From an uncultured Lachnospira sp. (GTDB lineage: Bacteria > Bacillota > Clostridia > Lachnospirales > Lachnospiraceae): a DNA stretch of 64,000 nt. Position numbers and translations under genes: made by a program. Below are positions 50,773-60,202 of this stretch, in pieces; positions within the stretch are counted from its first letter, which is position 1, and each line of letters opens with the position of its first letter. The stretch lies in assembly GCA_910587485.1 (NCBI GenBank), contig CAJUKN010000005.1:124001-188000 (forward strand). Direction: 5' to 3'. The notes beneath the pieces were generated by a model that made no database searches, was not told the DNA's origin, and saw only the letters and a program-made list of their open reading frames with translations.

Positions 50773-51201
50773 ATGAAAACTTACATGGCTACTGCATCAA
50801 GCATTGAAAGAAAATGGTATGTTGTTGATGCTGCAGATTATACACTAGGCCGTTTGGCATCACAGGTTGCGGCTATATTAAGAGGAAAGAACAAGCCTAC
50901 TTTTACTCCTCATATGGATTGCGGCGATAATGTAATTGTTATCAATGCAAGTAAGATTCGAGTTTCAGGCAAGAAGCTTGACCAAAAGGTTTACTATAAT
51001 CACTCAGGTTATGTTGGCGGTATGAAAGAGACAACACTCAAAGAGATGTTGGCAAAGAAGCCAGAGAGAGTTGTTGAACTTGCTGTTAAGGGAATGTTAC
51101 CAAAGGGACCTTTGGGAAGAAAAATGTACAAAAAGCTTCATGTATATGCTGGTCCAGACCATGAACAAGCAGCTCAGAAGCCAGAAGTATTAAAGTTTTA
51201 A
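50773..51201 (+). CDS. rplM: 50S ribosomal protein L13
   Basis: A 142-residue L13, an early 50S assembly protein, with KWYVVDAADYTLGRLASQVA, KIRVSGKKLDQKVYYNHSGY and GPLGRKMYKKLHVYAG. An upstream in-frame ATG at 50740 is too early; the ATG at 50773 has CAGGAGG 7 bases before it. Confidence 0.98.
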   Translation: MKTYMATASSIERKWYVVDAADYTLGRLASQVAAILRGKNKPTFTPHMDCGDNVIVINASKIRVSGKKLDQKVYYNHSGYVGGMKETTLKEMLAKKPERVVELAVKGMLPKGPLGRKMYKKLHVYAGPDHEQAAQKPEVLKF

Positions 51202-51228
51202 TCAAGAACTATTAAGGAGGAAATAACA

Positions 51229-51633
51229 GTGGCTAAAAAGGCAAACGGAAAGTTCTATGGAACTGGTAGAAGAAAAAGCAGTATTGCTAGAGTATATTTA
51301 GTACCAGGTAATGGTACAATAACGATAAATAAGAGAAGCATTGATGATTACTTTGGTCTTGAGACATTGAAGGTTGTAGTTAAGCAGCCATTAGTGCTTA
51401 CACAGACAATTGATAAATATGATGTTATTGTCAATGTACATGGCGGTGGATATACTGGTCAAGCAGGTGCTATCAGACATGGTATCTCTAGGGCGCTTCT
51501 TGAGGTTGATTCAGACGAATATCGTCCATCACTTAAGAAGGCTGGTTTCCTTACAAGAGATTCTCGTATGAAAGAGAGAAAGAAGTATGGTTTGAAGGCC
51601 GCAAGACGCGCTCCACAGTTTAGTAAGAGATAA
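51229..51633 (+). CDS. rpsI: 30S ribosomal protein S9
   Basis: A 134-residue S9 with FYGTGRRKSSIARVYLVPG and the conserved C-terminal tail KARRAPQFSKR-like (AARRAPQFSKR) that touches P-site tRNA. It uses a GTG start with AAGGAGG 9 bases before it. It follows rplM by 27 bases, and a strong terminator closes the operon. Confidence 0.98.
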   Translation: MAKKANGKFYGTGRRKSSIARVYLVPGNGTITINKRSIDDYFGLETLKVVVKQPLVLTQTIDKYDVIVNVHGGGYTGQAGAIRHGISRALLEVDSDEYRPSLKKAGFLTRDSRMKERKKYGLKAARRAPQFSKR

Positions 51634-51643
51634 AAAAATGATT

Positions 51644-51684
51644 CCCATAAATTTAGGATTTTTCTTGAATTTATGGGTTTTTTT
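51644..51684 (+). terminator. Intrinsic terminator of the rplM-rpsI operon
   Basis: A perfect 10-bp stem CCCATAAATT (51644-51653) with AATTTATGGG (51668-51677), 14-base loop, then seven Ts. Confidence 0.92.
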
Positions 51685-51804
51685 AATCTTATCAAGCAAG
51701 TCCCCACTTTAATGTCGTAGAGGCATAAGTGGGGACTTGTGTTGCGATAGCAGCAATGAAGTTATGAGTAAGTAGTACAGTGGATTGCGAATATCCGCTT
51801 TAAC
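51685..51804 (+). repeat. Dispersed intergenic repeat, copy B
   Basis: Directly after the rpsI terminator. It has a perfect 13-bp inner stem CAAGTCCCCACTT (51697-51709) with AAGTGGGGACTTG (51727-51739), then GCAATGAAGTTATGAGTAAG and the end hairpin GTGGATTGCGAATATCCGC. Closest match is copy D at 12137 on the other strand. Confidence 0.8.
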
Positions 51805-51916
51805 TTCATTTAGCTGTATTTTTACTTGTTAATAACAACTTTGCTTATTGTGAGGGTTTTAATTTTAGCCTATAATATAATCATAGAGAAGAAACCAAAA
51901 GTAGGAGAACATTTGA

Positions 51917-52333
51917 ATGAAAAAATTGAATGAAGAAGTTGAAAAAATAATGATTGAACGTTTTGGAAAAGATACAGTTATTGCATTGGCAACAATAAAA
52001 AATGGAGTTCCTTATGTGCGAAATGTAAATGCCTATTATGAGAATGGAGCATTTTATATTATTACATATGCACTTTCTAACAAAATAAAACATATAGAAA
52101 ATAATTCTACTGTTGCAATAGCTGGCGAATGGTTTACAGCACATGGAACAGGTATCAATTTAGGACATTTTAGTAAAAAAGAAAATTATATGATTGCTGA
52201 AAAGCTAAAAAATGCTTTTGCTGAATGGATTGACAATGGGCATAATAATTTTGATGATGAAAATACTATAATTTTATGTATAGAATTAACAGATGGACTG
52301 TTGCTTTCACATGGCACAAGATATGAATTTTAG
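51917..52333 (+). CDS. Pyridoxamine 5'-phosphate oxidase-like FMN-binding split-barrel protein
   Basis: A 138-residue protein of the PNPOx-like split-barrel class. VIALATIKNGVPYVRNVNA and GAFYIITYALSNKIKHIENN are the usual flavin-site strands; IAGEWFTAHGTGINLG follows. True PdxH is longer, so this is a general flavin- or heme-handling homologue of unknown substrate. TAGGAGAAC precedes the ATG with a somewhat long spacer. Monocistronic, ending at the terminator at 52478. Confidence 0.82.
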   Translation: MKKLNEEVEKIMIERFGKDTVIALATIKNGVPYVRNVNAYYENGAFYIITYALSNKIKHIENNSTVAIAGEWFTAHGTGINLGHFSKKENYMIAEKLKNAFAEWIDNGHNNFDDENTIILCIELTDGLLLSHGTRYEF

Positions 52334-52477
52334 TTTTTTAAAGTCCTATTTGAATTTTTGTAGTGGTATAAATATGGGAGTGGAGTTATTTGTTATATAA
52401 AATAGTACCATGTAATAAAGATGATGAAGTGAAAAATTGGTTGTATCAAAGCGTGATAAAAGTTAGATAAATACATA

Positions 52478-52523
52478 AAAATTCAGGTTAAAATCATATT
52501 TGATTTTAACCTGAATTTTTTTT
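52478..52523. terminator. Bidirectional intrinsic terminator
   Basis: A perfect 19-bp stem (52478-52496 with 52501-52519), 4-base loop TATT, ending in T-runs on both strands. It serves the gene ending at 52333 and the convergent one ending at 52668. In the 52334-52667 gap the only other item seen is the promoter at 52580. Confidence 0.93.
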
Positions 52524-52579
52524 ACTAAGTGTTTAAATGAATATAAGTAAATAAATGTATAAAAAATAAATTTTTAGTA

Positions 52580-52608
52580 TTGACATACAAAAATAAATAT
52601 GTTATTAT
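52580..52608 (+). promoter_or_regulatory. Plus-strand promoter running antisense to the DUF2508 gene
   Basis: TTGACA (52580-52585), 17-base spacer, TATTAT (52603-52608). A transcript would run antisense through 52668-52886 and into the Tad locus at 52996, with a ~380-base leader. Confidence 0.65.
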
Positions 52609-52667
52609 TCTTACACAATACATCATAAATAACAAGTATATAAAAAGTACAGTGCATTTTTATCGAT

Positions 52668-52886
52668 TTATAAAGTTTCATATTGGCGAGCTTTTTCAAT
52701 CAGATATTTGTATCTTTTTTGCTCAGAATTTAACTGATAAATGTAACAGTCAATTAAGTCAGGGTCTGTTGCATTGTTGAAGTTTGAATATGCAATATTG
52801 ATTGCGTTTTGAGTCATTTTTATTTCGTCCTTCAGATATTTTTCATTATAAGTAGCTGATGGTGATTTCTTTTTTATTAATCCCAT
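52668..52886 (-). CDS. DUF2508 (YaaL-like) small protein
   Basis: A 72-residue helical protein: MGLIKKKSPSATYNEKYLKDEI, then a long helix with DPDLIDCYIYQLNSEQKRYKYL. It matches the DUF2508/YaaL family, known from Firmicutes next to recR or sigma-K processing genes but without a set function. GAGGT about 7 bases before the minus-strand ATG supports the start. It is divergent from the Tad locus. Confidence 0.8.
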   Translation of the reverse strand: MGLIKKKSPSATYNEKYLKDEIKMTQNAINIAYSNFNNATDPDLIDCYIYQLNSEQKRYKYLIEKARQYETL

Positions 52887-52995
52887 AATTAAACCTCATT
52901 TCTATATAGTAATTACATATAGTGATTTATTTTAATTATAGTCAAATTATTTTTATTTTATACAAATTTTGGAAAGGAGATTTTAGTAGTTTTAA

Positions 52996-53508
52996 ATGAA
53001 TATTATCACTATGCAATTATTGACTATTATTGTTTTGATAGCAGTTTATGATGACCTTTTAAGGTACAAGATATCAAATAAGATAATAGCCTTTGGAGTA
53101 ATGATAGCAGTTATATATTTGGGATTATATCTTTTATGGGGAATAGTTGTAAATAAAGGATTATTGTTGTCTATTGATATATTGATAAAAGATTCAATTT
53201 TAGGTCTATTGGTTGGATTTTTTGGAATGTTTATTCTGTATGTGTTTGGAGCAGTAGGAGCTGGTGATGTTAAGTTAATGGGGGTGATAGGTTTATTAGG
53301 CGGAATAGGGCTTGTTAGATATGTATTGTTATATTCTTTAATATCAGGAGGAATTTTAGGAATATTAGGAATGTTGTTAAAAAGGTGTGATAATATTGGC
53401 AAATATGGAATGAGAGTACATATTATGCACTATAGTCTCGCAATTGCAGTAGGGGTTGCTTTAGGTATGTTAAAAGTATGTTGGCAGGAGGTGGTTTCAT
53501 TTGAATAA
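52996..53508 (+). CDS. tadV: Prepilin peptidase (TadV/CpaA, A24 family)
   Basis: A 170-residue A24 aspartic prepilin peptidase of the short CpaA/TadV type, about six membrane segments. The two catalytic Asp motifs are VYDDLLRYKISN (near residue 19) and GAGDVKLMG (near 91). It should cut the Flp1-like pilin and the pseudopilins of this locus. GGAAAGGAG precedes the ATG with a long spacer (about 16 bases). Overlaps tadZ by 8 bases. Confidence 0.9.
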   Translation: MNIITMQLLTIIVLIAVYDDLLRYKISNKIIAFGVMIAVIYLGLYLLWGIVVNKGLLLSIDILIKDSILGLLVGFFGMFILYVFGAVGAGDVKLMGVIGLLGGIGLVRYVLLYSLISGGILGILGMLLKRCDNIGKYGMRVHIMHYSLAIAVGVALGMLKVCWQEVVSFE

Positions 53509-54517
53509 TACCTGCATTATATATGATAGTAATGAGGTATATGCCAGAAAATTATTAAGTGGGTTTAGTGAACGAGCAGAATCAAGTTTTGGTGTATTGT
53601 TATTTACAGACAGAGAAGAGTTAAAAAAATATTTATTAGATAATAATCCAGCAGTAATGGTTATAAGTCAAAATGGATATTTTAAAGAATTAGAGAAGCT
53701 ATTTAAAGGGCAGCTTTGTGTATTGACAGAAAATTCGTTTGTGGCTGAGGATTCATGTATATATGGTGAAAATACAGTTGAAATATTTAGATATCAATCC
53801 ATTGATAAAATATTTAAAAAAGTAATTGAAAATAGTAAATTGCAGGCAAGGGGAAAGTTGGATTTCCGTGAGATTATAGGTATATATTCACCTGTTTATG
53901 TGGAACAAAGAACAGCATTTGCGTTAAATATTGCAAAAGTGGTATCTGAAAAATATAAAGTTTTGTATATGAATCTTGAAGAATTTTCGGGGTTAGATGA
54001 AATTCTTATTTCAGATAATGGAACAACATTATCCGATGCATTTTACTATTATAGACAAGGCAAACAGCAATCGTATGAAAAAATTAGCAGTACAATTCAT
54101 TGTTGTGAAGGAATTGACTATATTTCTCCTGTTATTTGTGCAGAAGATATTTCTTTTATGGAAATAGAAGATATTGTTGGTTTTATAGAATGTGTGGGAA
54201 AAGGCGGAGGCTATGAAATTATTGTATTAGATATATCTACAGCAATAAGGCAGTCATGGAGACTTATGGAATGTTGTAATGTAGTGTATATGCCTATAAA
54301 AAATGATTATTTATCTTGTAGAAAAATGAATATATTGGAATCTTATTATTATAGTATGGGCGTAGATTCAATTATTAAGGTTATAGAAAAGGTACGTCTG
54401 CCAGAGGGGGAAAATGCTGTAGATAAAGATTTTATAAGTAAGATAACAACAAGTGGTATGTATCGATATGTAAAAAAATTATTGGAAAGCGCATTGCTTG
54501 CAAATAATACAAAATAA
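53501..54517 (+). CDS. TadZ/CpaE-like pilus localisation protein, P-loop lost
   Basis: A 338-residue protein at the TadZ/CpaE position: an N-terminal receiver-like domain (1-115) and a C-terminal ParA/MinD-like domain. The expected Walker A is absent: GIYSPVYVEQRTAFALNIAKV occupies the position, with no GKT. So it probably does not hydrolyse ATP and acts as a scaffold, as suggested for some Firmicute TadZ. TTG start with GGAGG 9 bases before it, overlapping tadV. Confidence 0.78.
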   Translation: MNNTCIIYDSNEVYARKLLSGFSERAESSFGVLLFTDREELKKYLLDNNPAVMVISQNGYFKELEKLFKGQLCVLTENSFVAEDSCIYGENTVEIFRYQSIDKIFKKVIENSKLQARGKLDFREIIGIYSPVYVEQRTAFALNIAKVVSEKYKVLYMNLEEFSGLDEILISDNGTTLSDAFYYYRQGKQQSYEKISSTIHCCEGIDYISPVICAEDISFMEIEDIVGFIECVGKGGGYEIIVLDISTAIRQSWRLMECCNVVYMPIKNDYLSCRKMNILESYYYSMGVDSIIKVIEKVRLPEGENAVDKDFISKITTSGMYRYVKKLLESALLANNTK

Positions 54518-54561
54518 ATGATGAGATTGAAAATAAACAGTAAGGAGGAAAAATATTAAAA

Positions 54562-55782
54562 TTGTATGATACGTCAAATTATACTTCAAGAATTAAAAAA
54601 AGAGTTTATGAAAAGTTAGATATGTCAACCGATATTGATGATAAGGATTTGCGTAATGTTATAGAAGAGTGTGTGCAGGAGGAGAGCAAGGTTTATATTA
54701 TTCCATTAAGACAGAGGGAAATTATTGAAGAATCTGTGTTTAATGCTATACGAAGATTAGATATATTACAAGAAATTTTAGAAGATGATTCTATAACAGA
54801 AATTATGATTAATGGAAGTAAAGATATTTTTATTGAAAGAAATGGTAATTTGCAGCGGTGGGACAAGCATTTTGAAACAACAGATAAATTAGAAGATGTT
54901 GCACAAAAGATTGCTGCGTCGTCAAATAAAATTGTCAACACATCTGTACCCATTGTTGATACGAGGCTTGACGATGGTTCAAGAGTCAGTATTGTATTGC
55001 CTCCTATTGCAATAGATGGTCCAGTAATAACAATAAGAAAATTTTATGATGACCCTCTTACAATGGAAAAACTTATTGCGTTTCATTCAGTGACACAAGA
55101 AGCAGCGGAATTTCTTGAAAAAGCAGTAAAAGCAAAATATAACATATTTATTTCAGGTGCTACAGGAAGTGGCAAGACAACATTTTTAAATGTATTGTCC
55201 AATTATATACCAAGTGATGAAAGAGTAATTACAATTGAAGATTCCGCAGAATTGCAAATTAAAAATATTGATAATCTTGTGCGATTGGAGTCGCGTAAGG
55301 CTAATATTGAGGGAAAAAATGAAATTACAATAAGAGATTTAATTAAAGCTAGTTTGCGCTTAAGACCAGACCGTATTGTGGTGGGAGAAGTTCGTGGAGA
55401 TGAAACATTAGATATGGTTCAGGCAATGACAACAGGACATGATGGAAGCTTATCAACAGGACATGGAAATAGTCCACAAGATATGATGTCAAGACTTGAA
55501 ACAATGATATTGATGGGAATGGATATGTCATTGTCCGCAGTAAGAAAACAATTAGTGTCAGCAATTGACATTATAATTCATCTTGGAAGATTGAGAGATA
55601 GAACAAGGAGAGTGATGAAAATCGTTGAAATTGCAGGACTTCAAAATGGAGAAGTACAATATAATACTTTATTTGAATTTAAAGAGACAGGCGAAAAAGA
55701 TGGGAAAGTACTTGGAGGACTTGTTTCAACTCAAAAAGAGCTTATGCACAAAGAAAAGATGCTTGCAGCGGGAATTTCATAA
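54562..55782 (+). CDS. tadA: Tad pilus assembly ATPase TadA/CpaF
   Basis: A 406-residue secretion ATPase of the CpaF type. Walker A SGATGSGKTT near residue 200, Asp box ITIEDSAEL, Walker B region RPDRIVVGEVRG and His box MTTGHDGSLSTGH. It powers pilus extension and, in Tad systems, also retraction. TTG start with AAGGAGG about 12 bases before it. The end overlaps tadB. Confidence 0.95.
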   Translation: MYDTSNYTSRIKKRVYEKLDMSTDIDDKDLRNVIEECVQEESKVYIIPLRQREIIEESVFNAIRRLDILQEILEDDSITEIMINGSKDIFIERNGNLQRWDKHFETTDKLEDVAQKIAASSNKIVNTSVPIVDTRLDDGSRVSIVLPPIAIDGPVITIRKFYDDPLTMEKLIAFHSVTQEAAEFLEKAVKAKYNIFISGATGSGKTTFLNVLSNYIPSDERVITIEDSAELQIKNIDNLVRLESRKANIEGKNEITIRDLIKASLRLRPDRIVVGEVRGDETLDMVQAMTTGHDGSLSTGHGNSPQDMMSRLETMILMGMDMSLSAVRKQLVSAIDIIIHLGRLRDRTRRVMKIVEIAGLQNGEVQYNTLFEFKETGEKDGKVLGGLVSTQKELMHKEKMLAAGIS

Positions 55783-56491
55783 TAGTTATTATTTATTTTG
55801 GATTTTAACAGGAATATTATATATTATGCTTGCTGCATATTTATTTTTTGACAAGATATACTTTTCTATATTATTAAGTCCATATATTTATTTTTATGTA
55901 AAAAGTTCAAGAAAGAAAAAGATAAAGGATAATAAACAAAAGCTATGCAAAGAATTTAAGGATGCTATGTTATCTGTATCAGTTGCTTTAAATGCAGGAT
56001 ATTCTATAGAAAATTCATTTAAAGAAGCATTGAAAGAATTGAATGTGTTGTATGGAAAAGATGCCATTATTGTTAAAGAATTTAAAGAAATAGTCACAAA
56101 AATTTCTAATAATGAAAATATTGAAGATGTGTTATGTGCGTTTGCAGATAATAGTGAGATTGAAGATATTGAGTATTTTGCCAATATATTTAAGTATGCA
56201 AAGAGAAGTGGCGGAAATATGATTGAAATTATTAGAGATACAGCATCAACCATTCGACAAAAAGTAGAAGTAGAGCAAGAAATACAGACTATTATAAGTG
56301 GAAAAAAGATGGAAGTTAAAGTTATGCAAATTATGCCATTTGCAATGATTGGATATTTAAGAATAACATCGCCTGAATTTTTAGTATCACTATATGGTAA
56401 TGCAGCAGGAATTATTGTGATGTTTATCTGCCTTTTCATTTATGCAATAGCTGTATGGTTTGCAAAGAGGATAATAGAAATTGATATTTAA
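55763..56491 (+). CDS. tadB: TadB-like membrane platform protein
   Basis: About 242 residues with a T2SF domain: CKEFKDAMLSVSVALNAGYSIENSF and the KYAKRSGGNMIEII stretch, two membrane segments at the start and two at the end. The frame is open back to 55625 inside tadA, but those codons are shadow sequence; I place the start at a TTG (55763), overlapping tadA by 20 bases. The SD there is weak, so the start is uncertain and may rely on coupling. Confidence 0.82.
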   Translation: MQREFHNSYYLFWILTGILYIMLAAYLFFDKIYFSILLSPYIYFYVKSSRKKKIKDNKQKLCKEFKDAMLSVSVALNAGYSIENSFKEALKELNVLYGKDAIIVKEFKEIVTKISNNENIEDVLCAFADNSEIEDIEYFANIFKYAKRSGGNMIEIIRDTASTIRQKVEVEQEIQTIISGKKMEVKVMQIMPFAMIGYLRITSPEFLVSLYGNAAGIIVMFICLFIYAIAVWFAKRIIEIDI

Positions 56492-57764
56492 TAGAAATAT
56501 AATAAACAATTTAAAAAATAGTATTAACTTACATAATAAAAAAGATGGTAATAATAATCTTAAATTAATAATTATTGCAATACTTACAATAGTATTTTCA
56601 TTCTTTTATGTTTATGAAAATTGTATAGAAAATGCAATAACAATAGAAGATTTAAAAAGACCTGATTATAGTGAGGTTGAAAAAGAGCTTGATATGCAAG
56701 TATCTGTACAAGGAAAAAAATTTAATACATCTATTTATATTGAGCCTAAAGTATATACAGCAAAAGAAATTTCTGCTATTTTTTCAGAGATTTCAAAAAT
56801 ACTTGAAGATAGAATATTAGGACAGAACAGTGCCATCAATAATATAACAAGTGATGTTGTGTTATGTTCATCAATTGATAAATATCCAGTAACAATCCAA
56901 TGGTTATCTGATAATTATGAAGTGATAGATGAAAATGGTGTTGTACATAATATGCTGTTTGAAAAAGATGAGTGTGTAGAAGTTGTTTTGACAGCAATCC
57001 TTCAATATGAATCCTATAGTGCAGAGTATTCTTATGAGATGACCGTGAAATCTTGTGATTTAAATGAAAAAAATTATCCAAAGAAAATAAGTGAAAATCT
57101 TGAATTCGCCAAAAGAAATGATAGGGAAGAAGAATATATTTATTTGCCAAAAGAAATAGATGGGGTACCTATTACATATGAAAAAAAAGCAGATTGGAGT
57201 AATGTTTTAGTTATTGTAATGTTAGGAATTGCAGCTATTATAATCGTGATTTTTGGAGAAAAAAGTAAGCAGAAAAAAAGAGCAGATATCAGAAAAAAAG
57301 CATTAAAAAATAGTTATTCTGAGATGATTGCTAAAATCACATTACTTATTGGTGCAGGTATGACGATGAGAAAAGCTTGGGAAAAAATCGTAGAAGAGTA
57401 TCAATTTAAAAAACGTTATAAAAATATAAAATCAAATGTTGTCTATGAAGAAATGACAGAAAGTATGAATCAGCTAAAATCAGGCGTTTCAGAATTAAAT
57501 GTATATCAAGATTTTGGCAATCGATGTGATGTTAGAGAATATATGAAATTTAGTTCTTTATTAGCACAAAACTTGAAAAAAGGTTCAAGAGAATTATTGT
57601 CTATGTTGAAGATAGAAACAAAAGAGGCATTTGAAGAAAGAAAAAATCAAGCGAAAAGATATGGAGAAGAAGCAGGAACAAAACTTTTAGTTCCAATGAT
57701 AATGATATTGTTCGTAGTGATGGTTATTATTATGTATCCTGCATTAGTTAATTTTAATATGTGA
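56481..57764 (+). CDS. tadC: TadC-like membrane platform protein with a large extracytoplasmic insert
   Basis: A 427-residue protein. The last ~190 residues are a T2SF domain with LLIGAGMTMRKAWEKI and two final membrane segments. The first ~235 are unusual: one membrane segment (about 27-44), then ~185 residues predicted outside the cell (with sugar-binding- or Ig-like VTIQWLSDNYEVIDENG), and a second membrane segment near 230. TadC proteins normally lack this part. TTG start with GAGG 10 bases before, overlapping tadB by 11. Confidence 0.82.
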   Translation: MIFNRNIINNLKNSINLHNKKDGNNNLKLIIIAILTIVFSFFYVYENCIENAITIEDLKRPDYSEVEKELDMQVSVQGKKFNTSIYIEPKVYTAKEISAIFSEISKILEDRILGQNSAINNITSDVVLCSSIDKYPVTIQWLSDNYEVIDENGVVHNMLFEKDECVEVVLTAILQYESYSAEYSYEMTVKSCDLNEKNYPKKISENLEFAKRNDREEEYIYLPKEIDGVPITYEKKADWSNVLVIVMLGIAAIIIVIFGEKSKQKKRADIRKKALKNSYSEMIAKITLLIGAGMTMRKAWEKIVEEYQFKKRYKNIKSNVVYEEMTESMNQLKSGVSELNVYQDFGNRCDVREYMKFSSLLAQNLKKGSRELLSMLKIETKEAFEERKNQAKRYGEEAGTKLLVPMIMILFVVMVIIMYPALVNFNM

Positions 57765-57833
57765 ATTTTTTATAAATTAATAAAAAATTATAACAGTAAC
57801 ATTGATGTTTCAAGTTATGGAAAGGAATTAGTT

Positions 57834-58037
57834 ATGAAAATGTTAATCAATAAAAATTGGAAAAAAAGAATAAAAGATGTATTGGTAGGGCTTGAAGATG
57901 AGAGTGGAATGGGTGTTGTAGAAATTGTTTTGATTATTATTGTACTTGTAAGTTTAGTTGTTATTTTTAAAAAGCAGATAACCAGTTTAGTTAGTACATT
58001 GGTTTCTAAAATGAGCAGTCAGGCAAAGCAAGTCTAA
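57834..58037 (+). CDS. Flp1-like type IVb pilin
   Basis: A 67-residue pilin of the Flp1 type common in Lachnospiraceae. A 26-residue leader ends in G, then MGVVEIVLIIIVLVSLVVIF, the hydrophobic helix with Glu at +5 of the processed protein, and a short C-terminus. It is the likely major subunit of the pilus, cut by TadV. SD GGAAAGGA. Its stop overlaps the next gene by one base. Confidence 0.9.
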   Translation: MKMLINKNWKKRIKDVLVGLEDESGMGVVEIVLIIIVLVSLVVIFKKQITSLVSTLVSKMSSQAKQV

Positions 58038-60202
58038 TGGCAAGCGTTAAAAAAGTTTCAGGGCAGATTACAATCTATGCAGCACTTTCATTAATGATAG
58101 TTATATCATTAATCGTTACATGTGTTCAGTATGCTAGACAAACGCAAATGTTTGCTGAGCTGGATATGAGTACAAGAATGTCTATAGAGTCTGTATTTGC
58201 TGGGTATCATAACAAGTTACAAGAAGAATTTGACATTTTGGCATTGAGTACTCAACAGTGCAGTGATGAGAAATTTCAATATTATGCTCATAATAATATT
58301 GATGGAATGGCAAATGTTAATGATATTCAATATCGTTCATCCTATATTCAAGATAAAAAATATATGACAGATAACAATGGAGAAGGTCTGGAAAAACAAA
58401 TTTTGTTATATATGAAGAATGGAATTTATTTGGATATAATAGATGAAATTGGCAATATTGATAAAGTTACAAAAAAGTCAGAAACATTAAAAAAAATTAC
58501 AGATGAAATAATGGATTTAGATGAAAAAATAGTTGTATTAGACCAATCTACTTTAAAATTAATTGAGTTGATTGAAGGGTTAAAAATAGATAGCAATGGA
58601 ATGATTCTTTCTAATGGCTTACCAGAATTGGTACAAAGTGGATTTGCAAAACAGATAATTTTAAAAGAATTGTCTATGGCTACAGTATCCATTTACAATG
58701 ATAATGTATATCGTTCAATTACTTTAGCACAAGACCGATATGTAAATGTTAATAAATTGATAGATGATTTGATAGATTGTATTGAATTATATAGTGAATC
58801 ATTAGCAGAAAATAATGTAAGTGAAGCAAACTTGTGTGTATTTATGTATCAAAATTATATGGAACGATTAAGCAATGTTGTTATTACTGTAAAAGAAAAA
58901 AGCAGACAAGCAATGAATATCATTGAAGAATATAATTCAGGTAAAGAAACAATATATAAACTTGTCGATAAATGTGAAAATGATATAAAAGATGCACAAG
59001 ATATATTGGAAGCAGAACTATTAAATAGTTTACTTGAGGAAGTCACTCGTTTTAAAGAAGATGAAACAAAAGCTATTGAAATGTTTTTTGTTGAGGATTT
59101 GTGGGAAAATTTAAATGATAATGCTTGTATATTAAATAATGTCAATAAAATATTAGAAAATGTTAAAAGAAATACATTAGAAAATATAGAACTTGAAAAA
59201 TTAGAAGAATTAAAAATACAATATTATAATTTAAAAGAAGAAATACAAGGTATATCTAATGAAAAACTAGTAATTGATTATTCAAATGTTTGCTTTGACA
59301 GTAATAGCAAAGATATAGGGGTTATCAGTCAACTTAAAGAATTATTAACAAAAGGTCTTGCAGAAATTGTTTTAACTGATTTTTCATTGAGTGATGGCAG
59401 TTATAATTATAATGATTTAGCACAATCACATATGGATGCAACGAACGATAAGGAAGATTTTAAAGCAGAAAACAAAATAGATGAAGGTTTGATTCATCAG
59501 TATATTGTAAATCGGTTTATGTGTTTTACAGATATAGAAGAAGAAAATCATAATCAAATAGATTTATGGTGCAATTTAGCTTATCCGTTAGAATATATTA
59601 TAGCTGGAGAAAAAAGTGATAAGGAAAATATTTCAGAAATTATATTAAAATTATCTATTTTACGAGAAGGAGTAAATATAGCACACATCATAACAGATAG
59701 TGATAAAAGAAATCAAGCACAAGCATTAGCAATAAGTTTAGTGGGATTTACAGGAAATGCAGCAATTATTAAAGCAGCACAATTTTTAATTATGGGATTA
59801 TGGGCATATGGAGAAAGCATTATAGATATACGCCGTTTGTTTAATGGAGAAGAACTGAGTCTTTTCAAAACAAAAGAAGATTGGAAGCTATCTTTACAAA
59901 ATTTACTTTCTTTTAATTTTGAATTATCAAAGCAAAAAAATAGTACAGATAAAACAACATCAATTAAAAGATGGAGTGAAGGAAAGTTAAACTATAAAGA
60001 TTATCTAACCATTTTATTAATGACTATAGATAAAAAATTAAAATTATTTAGAACAATGAGTGTAATGGAGTTGCGAATAATAGCATTGGGAGATATTGAT
60101 TTTAGAATGAGTAGATATGTCTATCAGGCAACAGGTACGATAGGTGTACAATATGGTGATAAAAAATTATGTGAAAGAAGCGAGCAGTATGGATATATAT
60201 AA
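58037..60202 (+). CDS. Large pilus-associated protein (DUF5702-like, TadG position)
   Basis: A 721-residue protein with an N-terminal pseudopilin-like segment (GQITIYAALSLMIVISLIVT) followed by a long, mostly helical acidic domain with many coiled-coil-like stretches. It resembles DUF5702 proteins found in Firmicute Tad loci, at the position of TadG in Proteobacteria. A role as tip or anchor protein is inferred. It shares one base with the pilin gene stop (TAATG). Confidence 0.8.
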   Translation: MASVKKVSGQITIYAALSLMIVISLIVTCVQYARQTQMFAELDMSTRMSIESVFAGYHNKLQEEFDILALSTQQCSDEKFQYYAHNNIDGMANVNDIQYRSSYIQDKKYMTDNNGEGLEKQILLYMKNGIYLDIIDEIGNIDKVTKKSETLKKITDEIMDLDEKIVVLDQSTLKLIELIEGLKIDSNGMILSNGLPELVQSGFAKQIILKELSMATVSIYNDNVYRSITLAQDRYVNVNKLIDDLIDCIELYSESLAENNVSEANLCVFMYQNYMERLSNVVITVKEKSRQAMNIIEEYNSGKETIYKLVDKCENDIKDAQDILEAELLNSLLEEVTRFKEDETKAIEMFFVEDLWENLNDNACILNNVNKILENVKRNTLENIELEKLEELKIQYYNLKEEIQGISNEKLVIDYSNVCFDSNSKDIGVISQLKELLTKGLAEIVLTDFSLSDGSYNYNDLAQSHMDATNDKEDFKAENKIDEGLIHQYIVNRFMCFTDIEEENHNQIDLWCNLAYPLEYIIAGEKSDKENISEIILKLSILREGVNIAHIITDSDKRNQAQALAISLVGFTGNAAIIKAAQFLIMGLWAYGESIIDIRRLFNGEELSLFKTKEDWKLSLQNLLSFNFELSKQKNSTDKTTSIKRWSEGKLNYKDYLTILLMTIDKKLKLFRTMSVMELRIIALGDIDFRMSRYVYQATGTIGVQYGDKKLCERSEQYGYI

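Noticed and set aside
55625..55762. N-terminal extension of TadB overlapping tadA by 158 bases
   Set aside because: The extension is the +1 frame of conserved tadA codons and carries no membrane or T2SF features.
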